A stretch of DNA of 64,000 bases, taken from Leptobrachium leishanense. Its lineage: Eukaryota; Chordata; Amphibia; Anura; Megophryidae. This document shows positions 20,947-30,813 of the stretch, piece by piece. The notes beneath the pieces are model-generated. The model was given only the letters and a program-made list of their open reading frames with translations. It did no database searches and had not been told where the DNA came from. The translations under genes and the position numbers were made by a program. The stretch lies in contig CM019071.1 in the NCBI GenBank assembly GCA_009667805.1, forward strand, positions 50,916,101 through 50,980,100. The letters run 5' to 3'. Positions within the stretch are counted from its first letter, which is position 1. Each line of letters begins with the position of its first letter.

Positions 20947-21831
20947 CTACGCGACCAGAACAGGTTCTGAGAGTATACGTGTTGCGTGTCCCTTTATGCC
21001 GAAGATCTCAAAGAATTTAGGCTTAACAAGCGATCTGTTGCTCTGTTCATCTAATATGGCATACATCTTCGTGGCTTTCTCAGGTTGACCCTCTGGGTAT
21101 ATCTTGACTAGGCATACCTTGGCACAGCATTTGTAATCTAAGCCTTCTCCGCAGACTTCCGTGTATGAAGAAGAAATATTTCCTATAGCTGGAGCATTAC
21201 CTTGTTGCTCCCCGCCATGATTTGAGACAGGTGCAGAGGTAGGTAGCTGCTGTGGGTTGTCTGGAAGTGGAGTGGGGTGCATAGCTGTAACATGTCTGTC
21301 GCTGCTGCATTCTGTGCACTTGATGACAACTTTACAGTCTTTAGCAAAATGTCCGTAAGAGGCACAGCACCTGTAGCATACCCCAAGTTTTTGAAGAATC
21401 TCCCTGCGCTCTTGTAAAGTCTTTGCCCTAAGGCCATGACATTTCTTTAAAGGGTGAGGCTTCTTGTGAATAGGGCACTGACGACTAGGGTCTATATCGC
21501 TATCACCCGAATCCCTCTGGTTTGCATGAGAGGACACGGGTGGTGAGATGTCTGTCCTTTTAACAGATATTGTTCTATTAAAGTCTCTACGTGTAGCCGC
21601 TGTGTTATCATACCTTGATGAGGATGCTGGTGATGATGATGAAGCTGGCAAGTTGGTTTCGCTGAAGCTGAAGCTGGGATCGTTTCTTCTCCAGGCTTGT
21701 TCACTGATGAACCTGCAAAAATATGAGAATGGAGGGAAGGATACGTTAGTCTCTTTTGTATCTTGAGCCGTATTGCGCCCATTTCTCTTGCAGGCCGTAT
21801 GGCAGTTTAGACGCCACTGGATTGACACCAT
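20947..21831 (-). pseudogene. BEL zinc knuckles and A17-like protease start
   Basis: CYRCCASYGHFAKDCKV is a nucleocapsid-like knuckle, followed by IKCTECSSDRHVTAMHP. A Ser/Gln-rich linker then leads to KMYAILDEQSNRSLVKPKFF, the LDxxSNRSL active-site type seen in vertebrate BEL proteases. A Ser-rich N-terminal stretch precedes the knuckles. Confidence 0.82.
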
Positions 21832-22390
21832 GAGCAGTGTCCAGGAAGCTTAGTCCAGGTAGACGTGGGTCTGTCTTTGCCAACTCTAGCTCCATGAGGA
21901 GATCACTCAGTTCTTGGAGCTTGCGATAGTCCTTGTTACCCATTTTTGGGAAGTTTTGCAGTCTCTTGAACAGAGCGCCTTCTATGGCTTCAGCGCTGCC
22001 ATAAGCTTGCTCAAGTCTTGCCCACGCAGCAACGAGACCTGCATCCGGGTGGTCAACATGTACTGTTCTCAATCTTTTAACACGATCTGTGGATTCTGGC
22101 CCCAGCCACCTTATGAGCAAATCAAGTTCCTCCTTGGTAGTAAGGTTCAGATCAGCAATAGCAGCCTTGAAGGTTGATCTCCAGGCCCTGTAGCTCTCTG
22201 GACAGTCGTCGAACCTTGAGAGGCTGGTGTTAATGAGCTCTCGGCGTATCATATATCTGGCGAAGTCAGTCAAGTCTGATCTCTCACTCTTTGGTGCCAA
22301 AGTAACTTGAGGAACCGCTTGGGTGTTAAAGTTCTCTGGTGATGAAGGGTGAGGTTTACCAGGATAAAATGACGTTGCAAGAGCGTTTAA
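21746..22390 (-). pseudogene. BEL/Pao gag domain (DUF1759-like)
   Basis: Motifs ARYMIRRELINTSLSRFDD, YRAWRSTFKAAI, LLIRWLGPES, RLEQAYGSAEAIEGALFKRL and RKLQELSDLLMELELAK match the conserved DUF1759 retrotransposon region. The frame breaks near 21746, and the knuckle and protease part continues in another frame. Confidence 0.85.
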
Positions 22391-23442
22391 CTTGGTGTAG
22401 CCTCTAAGGCTTCTGCTGGCTGCGGCTTGAGCTGCGGCTTGTCACTGGGATTCACCTTGCTGGCAGACTGAGTTGATGTGATTTGCTGCGTAGATGTTCT
22501 TGTGTTGTGGACTGGAAGAGGCTCAGGCATTTGGAGCTGAGAGGTCTCTGCATTGAGAGTCAGAACAGTGTTGGGAGGAGGTACAGGAGATGACTGTGTA
22601 TTGTTGCAAATGTTATGTTTTAATACGTATTCACTAGTGCGTTCGACTGGGTCTTCCAGTTCTGCTGGGATAGGGTAGTCTGTATTAGTACTTTGTCCCA
22701 TTGCTTCTTCGAGGATCTTCAGCCTCGCTACGGCACCTGCTTCCTCCTTTTCCATTTGCAGAATCTTGATTTGGGATTCTGTCTCTGCTTGGCGGACTTT
22801 GCTGTGAGCTTCTAACTCTGCTTGTTTTTTAGCAAAGGAGCTTTGCACTTTCTTTGACTCCGCTTCAGCGCGGGTCTCTATTAGCTTGTCGCTTAACGTT
22901 GAATGTCTGGAGCGAGAGGATCTGGAAGAATGTGCAGTGTGCTTGGTTGATGTGGATCTGTGCGATCTGGTCTCTTGCAGTTGAGCAATGCGGAGTTCTG
23001 CCCGTTCTTTGGCAACTTGCACTAGGAGGTCTCTTTGTTGGTTTAGTGCATCAGTCTTGGACAATTCTGCTGAAAAGTCTTTCATATTAGAGTCCTGCAA
23101 GAAGTCTGTGTATTTTTCTGACAGCCTCTGGTAACGTTGATATGCAGCAGACAGACGATCTATAGAGTCTCTTAATTCAGCTGGGTGATTGTTAAAGTGT
23201 GGTAAAACTGACATGCATTGTGACGTTCTGTCCCACAGGTCTGTCAGATTGCTGGAGAGCTCATCTCTAGTGCATTCATAGTTTTCTCTGAGTTTCTGTG
23301 TCGGTTTTATTGTGCGTTTGGGTTTTACACTCTGTTCGGCAAACTCTGCAGAATCTGCTCCTTGTACGTCTGCCGGTTCAGGGACGTGATGAATCTGCGT
23401 CGGTTCAGCCATAATAGAGTGCACAGAACCTTGTCTGGACAT
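22390..23442 (-). pseudogene. BEL gag, N-terminal coiled-coil region
   Basis: The start is the ATG at 23442 (MSRQGSVHSIMAEP). About 350 residues follow. The centre is helical and charged, with AKERAELRIAQLQETRS and KVQSSFAKKQAELEAHSK forming a likely coiled coil, then a Pro/Gln/Thr-rich linker. This is the N-terminal part found in vertebrate BEL/Pao polyproteins. A frameshift near 22390 separates it from the Pao gag domain. Confidence 0.8.
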
Positions 23443-23686
23443 TTTATGCGTTTTTGCAAAAATAGTACTGTCTCTTTAAAAAGATGAACGGCAGCTTAGA
23501 CAGGCAGGTAACACAGTTAAATGCAGAGAAACCGTTTCAATATTCAGTGAGATGCAGTATAAGTGAGATGCAGTAAGCTTGTGCGATCATGTGCTTCCCC
23601 AAGATGGCTGATGGCACTGAGCTTGATTGCAGATTAAGCACACACATATATAGTAGCAGGCTGTAGGATTCTACACATCTTTTGAC

Positions 23687-24152
23687 TATTCTGACTCCGA
23701 TCGTTGTATAGCGATTTATCCCTTGCAGAGACCTCTATGCCTGGCCTGTATAAGTAGATGCAATCACCGAGGACAATCCTTATCAGATAGCTGAACTCAC
23801 CAAAACACTGTTACTTTCCACGACTTGCTTTATTCCGTATATCAGGTTACAGCAGATCACAGGATACAGCAGATGATGGAATGATAGGTTTTGTGCGGTC
23901 AAAAGATGATACTGTCCGTAGCTTGCGATAATGAAGAGACATATGCTGCTAGATAACTGCACCATGCTACAGCTCTTACTCAGAAAGAAGTGTGGAACTT
24001 CACACACACAGGAAGTGCATCATCATAAAGCGAGGGAAAAAAGAGAAAAGCATGTACAATACAGAAAGACCACTAGGTGGCAGCATAAGGCAGCATAGGA
24101 CTATCTATACAATATAAATCCCCATCTAAATAAATATAACTGTAACAGCACA
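23687..24152 (-). repeat. BEL 5' LTR
   Basis: The same sequence as 18648-19102 with an extra 10 bp near 23890. It is the upstream LTR for minus-strand transcription, with gag starting inside it at 23442. Confidence 0.88.
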
Positions 24153-24549
24153 CTTAGGATGGTCCTATAACAGCCCTAATACGCAGGACCCTATGACACA
24201 AACACCAGTAAATACTGGTATGGAGAGAGAAAGAAAAAAGGCTGCTATCCTGCAGTGACAGCTGTCAGCAATTCTCACTTGTGTAATTAGTGCATAGTTG
24301 TGGGATGAGAGTGAAAGAAGTTTTAAAATGTAAATTAAATTGTCATGCCAATAGCTCTACGCGTTTCGCCTAGCGGCGTCATCAGGAGCGTGGTGGCAGC
24401 ATGATGGGTGGCAGAGTGAAAAGGCTAGCTAGCGTTTGTGTGTCACAGAACCATCCTAAGGATCCTAAAGTTTAGTAACTTTTGAGGAGGTGCATTCACT
24501 CTGCACTCTCCTCCTTCCTCTACATACAGGTTTTCCCTTTCTATCCATT
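24153..24549. repeat. Target repeat of the BEL element, with inverted ends
   Basis: AAACTTTAGGTTCCTTAG before the BEL and CTTAGGATGGT after it pair with ACCATCCTAAGGATCCTAAA at 24451-24470. The BEL thus landed in one arm of an inverted-repeat element. The body contains CTCTACGCGTTTCGCCTAGC followed by GGCGTCATCAGG, a motif related to 41308 and 29247. No coding potential was seen. Confidence 0.5.
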
Positions 24550-25830
24550 TTAACCACTTCAATGCTAAGGACGCGCTCAGCGCGTCCTCAGCATTACCGC
24601 TGGTGTGCTGAGGACGCGCTGAGCGCGTCCTCACATTGGGGTCAGCGTTCGGCCGGGTTCCGGCCGATCGCTGGCCCCTCCGGTGCGGGCTGACATCCTG
24701 GATGTCAGCCCGGCATCCGGACCAGCAGCCGCCATTATTAGGTGTCATCGCGGGGGCGCGATGACACCTAATTCAGGCGCCCCCCCGCATGTGCGGAGGA
24801 GGCGCCTGAAAGGGAGGAGGGGAGGTCCTTCGGACCTCTCTCCCTCCCGATCGGCGGCGCACAGGGGGTTAACCCAGGCATTATTTGGAAGGGCACAGCC
24901 TGCCCTTCCAAATGATGCCTGGCATTAACCCCTGGGGAGCTGGATAGCAAATCGGCGCTGAAAAGTGCCTATTCGCGATCCTTCCCGGGAGCTGGCCGAC
25001 ATCTTGGATGTCGGCCAAGCCTCCTGGAACTCCCCCAGAGGACTGGCGTCATCGTGCGTAGCACGATGACGCCAGTCCTACAGTTAACCCCTAACTGCCA
25101 CCAACTGTGGAGATAGGGAGTTCCAATGAACTCCCTATCTCCCGATCCGTGGCAGCTAGGGGTTAAATTTTGATATCGTTGGATCGGCCAGAGCATGGCC
25201 GTTCCATCGATACCAAACATGAAAGTTAAAAATGTTGTAAAAAAATAAAATAAAGAAAAATAAAAAAAAAAAAAATTAAAAAAAAAATAAATAAATAAAA
25301 AAAAAAAAAATTAAAAAAAAAAAAAATAAATAAAAAAATAAACACTTTTTTTTCTTTTTTTTGGGTTTGTTAATGCAGCAATATTGTTCCCATTTCAATT
25401 ATAATGTGAACAATGATGCTGCACTAACGATTTTTGTATGCGGTGCGTTTGTTAAAAATAGTGTCATTTTCCCCCAAAAAAAATGTAACGAGACCCCATC
25501 TCTAATTTTTTTAACAAGCGCACCCCATACAAAATATAACCGCAATTGCTCACATGTTAAAATGTGGAAAAAAACACTTTACACGTTGTAAATTATTGAA
25601 AATACATATTTTATTGCATTTTTTGTTATAATATACAGACATGACATAACGTATACATATAATAATGACATATTATGAATCTACCGAGTCTGACGGAAAG
25701 AACGATATATAATATGTCGGTGTCATATACTAAAATAAGCCTTCAAAACACGTTTAAACATGATGCGCAAAACAGGTAAAAAATGACCTCAGCACAGGGG
25801 CGGGAAAAGCCTCAGCAGCGAAAAGGTTAA
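24550..25830 (+). mobile_element. Non-autonomous TTAA element, family A copy 2
   Basis: Bounded by TTAA (24550-24553, 25827-25830) with ends CCACTTCAATGCTAAGG and CAGCAGCGAAAAGG. The left half is a series of hairpins; the right half is AT-rich with poly-A stretches (25230-25345). No transposase. The layout matches 58320-59556 closely, with scattered decay in some stems. Confidence 0.82.
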
Positions 25831-25959
25831 GGGAAGAGCGTTTATTCCTGTCCATTCAAGTACGTTTATTTAAGGGATTAACTGGTTAGGACCACTTCAA
25901 GGATCCCAGCGCATTGTATTTGGACTAGGAATACGTTCAGGAGAGTATCTATTTCTAGG

Positions 25960-27237
25960 TTTTATTTAATCCATAAAGCAAGGAGTGTGTATAAATAAAT
26001 ATACACTACACAGTGTGGGCGCCTATTTATGAGTGATAATTTAAAGTGCTGGGTGTGGTGCTAATAAATAGTCAATGCTGCCTATAGTATGGTAAAAACA
26101 CATAAAAAACAACCAAAATATGTGTCAGAATACAAGATAAAAAGCGGAAAACCATACGGCGCATATAGTGCAATTAATAGGTTAATAAATCAATGGATAT
26201 GTAAAATCCATAAAAACAATGTAAAATTCAATAAAAAATGTATATCATAAAGGTAAAAATATTTGTATAAAAGTCAATGAAAGTGCATAGAGTGAAGTCC
26301 AGGTCAAATGTGCAAAAAAGTGCTCAAGTATATAATAATGGAATACTCAAAAAATGATGATGAAGGATAGTGTGCTGATCTTCCTTTAAGTGCTGGTGTT
26401 GAATTGATTTTTTTTTTGTGTGTGACAGGAATTTGGAATCCAGTTTCGCACCCCAAACACAGGTGCACTGATAACCTACCAGCAATACAGGTGGAAAGAG
26501 ATTCACAGGGAAGAGTAGCAAAAGGGATTTCAATAGACTGGCTGACTTGGGTTTCATTTTCCATTGGTCTCCAGGTGCCTCCTAGCACGGGGTTTGGGTT
26601 CCCACCCTAAGAGGACCCAGAGCTACATACATTGAGCCTGACATTACGAGGCTCCAAAATCGGTGAGTGTGTTTCACTTTTTCCTCTTCACATCTTCATA
26701 CATATGCAGTATTACGCTATGGGAGTGCCGTCTCCCGATTCTCTCCATTTCATCTAGTCTCCAGTACGGACATAAAGAAGGGAAGTGCCACCCTATATTT
26801 GGCCGCAAGCTGTTTTTCCTTGAGCCGGGACCTTGTGGGCTCCCATGAATGTGAGTGGTTTAGATCTTGATTATAATTTGAGCTAATTTTAGTCCGACCA
26901 TCTGCACTATTATTTTTTCCTGTGATGTGCTTCTTTTGAGGATCACTGACGGATAAAAGGATTCAACACCAGCACTTAAAGGAAGATCAGCACACTATCC
27001 TTCATCATCATTTTTTGAGTATTCCATTATTATATACTTGAGCACTTTTTTGCACATTTGACCTGGACTTCACTCTATGCACTTTCATTGACTTTTATAC
27101 AAATATTTTTACCTTTATGATATACATTTTTTATTGAATTTTACATTGTTTTTATGGATTTTACATATCCATTGATTTATTAACCTATTAATTGCACTAT
27201 ATGCGCCGTATGGTTTTCCGCTTTTTATTTAATCCAT
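25960..27237. mobile_element. Foldback insertion with 268-bp perfect-looking inverted arms
   Basis: Arms lie at 26137-26404 and 26961-27228, with a 556-bp spacer. By eye the arms match at every base. A 15-bp direct repeat TTTTATTTAATCCAT flanks the whole block (25960-25974, 27223-27237), as expected for a target duplication. About 160 bp lies outside the left arm with no partner. No coding sequence was recognised in arms or spacer. Confidence 0.7.
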
Positions 27238-27650
27238 GTTTGGTGACTCACATGTTTTCATATTTTTATTTTAATAGTAAAAGTTACGTTTTAATCCAGC
27301 AGACCATGTGTCTGTAGCAACGCACTGTTTTCTACCCTTGCACACTATTGATTTAATAATTCAATGCACCATTTATTAGATAAGTCAGTGATAACACCCT
27401 GGCCCGTGTGCGCCTCTCGCCCTCTGCCAAGGCAGCCCATTGCGACTTAAGTGAGTCCATGGGCTGAACTTGTTCTGCAGGTTCGTAACAATCTGGCAGG
27501 TTAATAATTATTCTTGTTGTGTTGGATTTCTGGTGTCTTCTCACTTCTAGACACACCTAACAGGTACATGATCCAAACATGTCAGGCGCTTGAGCGGCGT
27601 GTATATAAAATCGCTTTAAATCTGTGCCAGACTGCCTGCGTCCAGCTGAG
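27238..27650. other. Unassigned sequence with one small minus-strand open frame
   Basis: A 66-residue frame at 27353-27556 (minus) reads CLEVRRHQKSNTTRIIINLP, then later MDSLKSQWAALAEGERRTRA. It has balanced composition but no motif I can name. It could be an exon or an old transposon fragment. Nothing else was recognised. Confidence 0.35.
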
Positions 27651-28545
27651 AGAGTGAGTTCCGACAGAGTGAGTGAGAGTGTGTCAGAGTGAGTGTGAGT
27701 GTGTCAGAGTGAGTGTCTCTGGCAGAGTGTGTGTCTCTGGCAGAGTGTGTGTCTCTGGCAGAGTGTGTGTCTCTGGCAGAGTGTGTGTCAGGGTTCAGAC
27801 TGCAATCATGCAGCAGGTGGGGTTGTGAGCCCAGGATGCAGGGATATGGCAGGTTTGTAAGATAAACAAAGGGTTTATTTATATTAAAACACAAGAAGCA
27901 TGAACGGAAGAGGAACGAAGATACTGGAGAAGCGAGCAGAAAGAGTCACAAAGGGAAAGTAACAGCTCATGGGGCGGACAATGTATAAAGAATAACACTA
28001 AACAATACAGATATTCAGGCAAGCTACCAATAGGGATTAATCAAATAGAGTGGTCGTTGGCAAGGCAGGGATCTAGGCAAGGCGGCAGGCAGGGTGGTCA
28101 AATCCATATCCAGGGGGTCCGATACACGGTGTTAAAGATAGGGGAACAGGAGCTTTCAAGGAGCTTTCTCACACAGGACTTAGCCGTCGGGGACTTCAAT
28201 GTGGAAGTGTTGGTTTCAGGGCGTAGCTTCCTTATATCAAGGCCTCAATTAATGTGATGCAGTTCAGGTGAGGCTAAAAGGCAAATCTGAGAGTCCAGGA
28301 ACTTGTAATGTTCATATTGCATGTTTCAAAGGGGGCGTCAGAGGGTCAGGGCGACCAGGACCTGACAGTGTGTGTGTGTCATTGTGTGTGTGTGTGTGGC
28401 TGGCGGAGTGTGTGTGTGTCTGGCAGAGTGTGTGTTTGTGTGTGTGTGGCTTGCAGAGTGTGTCTGTGGCTGGCAGTGTGTGTGTGTGTGTCTGGCAGAG
28501 TGTGTGTGTGTGTCTGGCAGTGTGTGTGTGTGCGAGTGGGTAAAA
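27650..28545 (+). repeat. GTGTGT / CTCTGGCAGA microsatellite, split by an LTR
   Basis: AGAGTGTGTGTCTCTGGC units repeat at 27650-27785. A related TGTGTGTGTCTGGCAGAG array resumes at 28368-28545. The solo LTR at 27786-28367 sits within it. Cys/Val-rich and His/Thr-rich open frames here are repeat artefacts. Confidence 0.9.
27786..28367 (-). mobile_element. Solo LTR, 582 bp
   Basis: Starts TGTCAGGGTTCAGAC and ends CCAGGACCTGACA, with GTGTG on both sides (27781-27785, 28368-28372). The flank is itself GT-rich, so the duplication is suggestive only. A minus-strand AATAAA near 27873 gives the orientation. Start and AATAAA context resemble the LTR at 2310-3442. Confidence 0.7.
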
Positions 28546-28770
28546 AGGGTGTCCAATGACAATAGAGCAAATAAAAATAAGGAAAATAAAACCTTCACAA
28601 CGTCTCAATGTACAGATGTTAACACAGATAGATCTATCTCTATATCTGAGCGGCCAAACTGATATTTGAAGCAACGCTCTGCACTTCTAGGCTCAAAAAA
28701 GTAGCCAAAAGACCACATGCCCAAAAATTACCTAACAGCAAAAAGCACCAGGTAACAAAGTGATAAATAA
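28546..28770. other. Unassigned AT-rich sequence
   Basis: No motif or frame recognised. It forms the left flank of the MITE at 28771. Confidence 0.4.
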
Positions 28771-29173
28771 GGCCTGAGGTCAGACTAATGCATTTTTAAC
28801 GTGCGCTTAGGCGCTCTTAATCACGGCTGCAGTAGCAGCAAATGACAGGCAATATACGAAAATGCGGCTGCGCAACTCAAGAGGCAAACGAACGCATTTT
28901 TTAGAGAATGCAGAACCTCTAGTACTGACGTACAGAGTGCGCTGCGTCCACATAGTGGCGTGTGTGCTTGATTAGGAGACGTCAGACGCTGCTCATGTCC
29001 GGCCAACCTAACGTCCAGACACCCAAAGTTTCCTGGTTTGGATCCGTAACAAATCACGCACGAAAATGCGCATCGTATGACTGTTTTCGCGCATTCCGTG
29101 AAAAAATACGTCAATGCATTCCGACGCACATTTTTCCAGACGATGCGAAAAATGAGTTCGTTTGGCCCTAGCC
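28771..29173 (+). mobile_element. Harbinger-like MITE, copy 1
   Basis: Ends are GGCCTGAGGTCAGACTAATG and GTTTGGCCCTAGCC. A 3-bp TAA lies before it and TTA after it. The interior (for example CGTACAGAGTGCGC and GCGCATTCCGTGAAAAAATA) matches 59743-60170 closely. TA-rich 3-bp sites and GGC...GCC ends point to PIF/Harbinger. No coding sequence. Confidence 0.7.
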
Positions 29174-29340
29174 TTAATAGAAGCAGATAAAATCATAATT
29201 TGGGTCAGTACAAACCAACTCCCAGATGCTGAGGCAGGTTCCCAACGTTTCGGCAAGGATTCGCCTTAATCAAGGTATACCTTGATAAAAGCGAATCCTC
29301 GCAGAAACTTTGGCACCTAACTTTTGTAGCTGGCTCCTAG
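29174..29340. repeat. Dispersed repeat flank with CGTTTCGGCAAGGATTCGCC motif
   Basis: CCCAACGTTTCGGCAAGG is followed by a partial inverted copy (GCGAATCCTCGCAG). A similar motif type is seen at 24360 and 41308. Its class is unknown. Confidence 0.4.
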
Positions 29341-29766
29341 ATTCAAAGCAAATTTGTCAAGCCCTGCCCTAGATGTTTCTGAACTACAACTCCCATGAAT
29401 CTCTGGCAATTGATCGCATTCAAAGATTTCTGGGAATTGTAGATAAGGGGTGACAAACTCTGACGCTCCCAGATATTAATGGTCTACAATAAGGTTGTCA
29501 AACTTCAGCGGGACAGATGTCAATGGTCAACAGGGATGTCAAACTCCAATCACCCGGATATTAGTGGTCTGCAACCGGGGTGTCAAACTCCAGCCCCAGA
29601 TGTTAATGGTTTGCAGCAGAGGTGTTAAACTCTGGCCCCCATATGTTAATGATCAACAACCGGGGTGTCAAACTCTGGCCCCCTCATATGTTAATGGTCA
29701 ACAACAGTGGTGGCAAACTCTGGACCCCAGAGATACATCAGGGGTATCTATAACAGGGGTGTCTAA
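29341..29766 (+). repeat. Minisatellite with about 50-bp unit (GGGGTGTCAAACTC)
   Basis: Repeats of GGGGTGTCAAACTCTGGCCC followed by ATATGTTAATGGTCAACAAC occur. The array resumes at 37227-37500 and 38118-38180 after the hAT and foldback insertions. ACTACAACTCCCATGA at 29383 and ACTACAACCCCCATGA at 37332 are related to a common vertebrate repeat. Confidence 0.8.
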
Positions 29767-30379
29767 TAGGGATGAGCCGAACACGTCCGAGTTCGGGTTC
29801 GTACCGAACCTGAACATTCCAAATGTTCGAATCCGAATCCGAACCCGAACTCAATACAAGTCAATGGGGCTGAAAATTCGGTTTTTAGAGTGCTCCCCAA
29901 GAGGGCATATATGCTAGATATTTGCCATTAAAGGTGTATGGGGGTCCGGGTAGTGCCCTGGGGGAAAGGAAACAAGGACAAAAAGTTTTTTAAAAAAAGT
30001 TTTTAAAGGGACAGAGAGTTTTCCATGAAATAAGGGTGAAAAATAAAAACAAAAAATTCCTTCAAATATCGTGCCTAGGAGGTCCCCATAACCTGCCCGT
30101 GAAGTGGCGAATTTCTAGGAAGTATAGAAACACTTGAAAACAAAAAAATGAAGTTTCAAATTACGGTAAATGCTTTTCCTTTAATCTATCCATAAACAAC
30201 TGCTTGGGGCGGCAGTCTGTATGTAAAGAGGAGACATTTTCGGAAACGTAGAAAAAGTTTAGTGATTTTTTGGCAAATTTATTGTGAAACTTATGCAGGC
30301 TTTGGATGAAAGTAACAATAGGTGCTTTAGAATTGGGCCTTTAGCGTCGGCAACAGTGCCGTCACACCGTAACCACTCT

Positions 30380-30790
30380 GAGGACATGAATCTGATACAG
30401 GCGTCAGTGGCAGTGCACCCAAATATTGTGCTTTTGGTGCCAGGCCTGCAAGTACTATCATACAGTAACCCCTCTGTGGCATTGTGGAAGAATGCAGGGG
30501 TGAACCTTGCGGTCCTATATTAGAAAGATATGAATATGGTAAAGGCATCAGTGCACCCAGATATTGTGCTTTTGGTGCCAGACTGCCAGGGCAGCAAGTA
30601 CTATCATACAGTAACCCCTCTGCAGTATTGTGGAAGAATGCAGGGGTGGACCATGTGGTCCTATATTAAAAAGATATGAATCTGGTAAAGGAGTCAGTGC
30701 ACCCAGATATTGTGCTTTTCATGGCAGCAAGGACATTCACACCGTAACCCTTTTGTGGTATTGTGGAAGAGTTCAGCGCTGGAGGTTTTG
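30380..30790 (+). repeat. Tandem repeat near the 3' end of the hAT, about 145-bp unit
   Basis: Three units contain ACTATCATACAGTAACCCCT, GTGGAAGAATGCAGGGGTG and ATATTGTGCTTTTGGTGCCA. A fragment of this repeat in reverse complement lies at 58037-58165. Confidence 0.8.
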
Positions 30791-30813
30791 TGCATGCAGA
30801 AGACATACCCGAT

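Larger units (their letters stand above)
18648..24152 (-). mobile_element. BEL/Pao retrotransposon, internally deleted
   Basis: Two LTRs (18648-19102 and 23687-24152) and a 5-bp duplication CTTAG (18643-18647, 24153-24157) bound the element. It is read on the minus strand: a long coiled-coil gag, a Pao-type gag domain, knuckles and A17-like protease, then only the edges of RT, RNase H and integrase. The RT catalytic core and integrase core are missing, so it is non-autonomous. By eye the LTRs differ by three substitutions plus a 10-bp and a 1-bp indel, which suggests recent movement. Confidence 0.88.

Noticed and set aside
24443..25220. Open frames within family A copies (also 58260-58991)
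   Set aside because: They follow the GC-rich hairpins on both strands, vary between copies and have no homology; the hairpins explain them.
28268..28674. Cys/Val-rich and His/Thr-rich frames
   Set aside because: GT/CA microsatellite translated in three frames.
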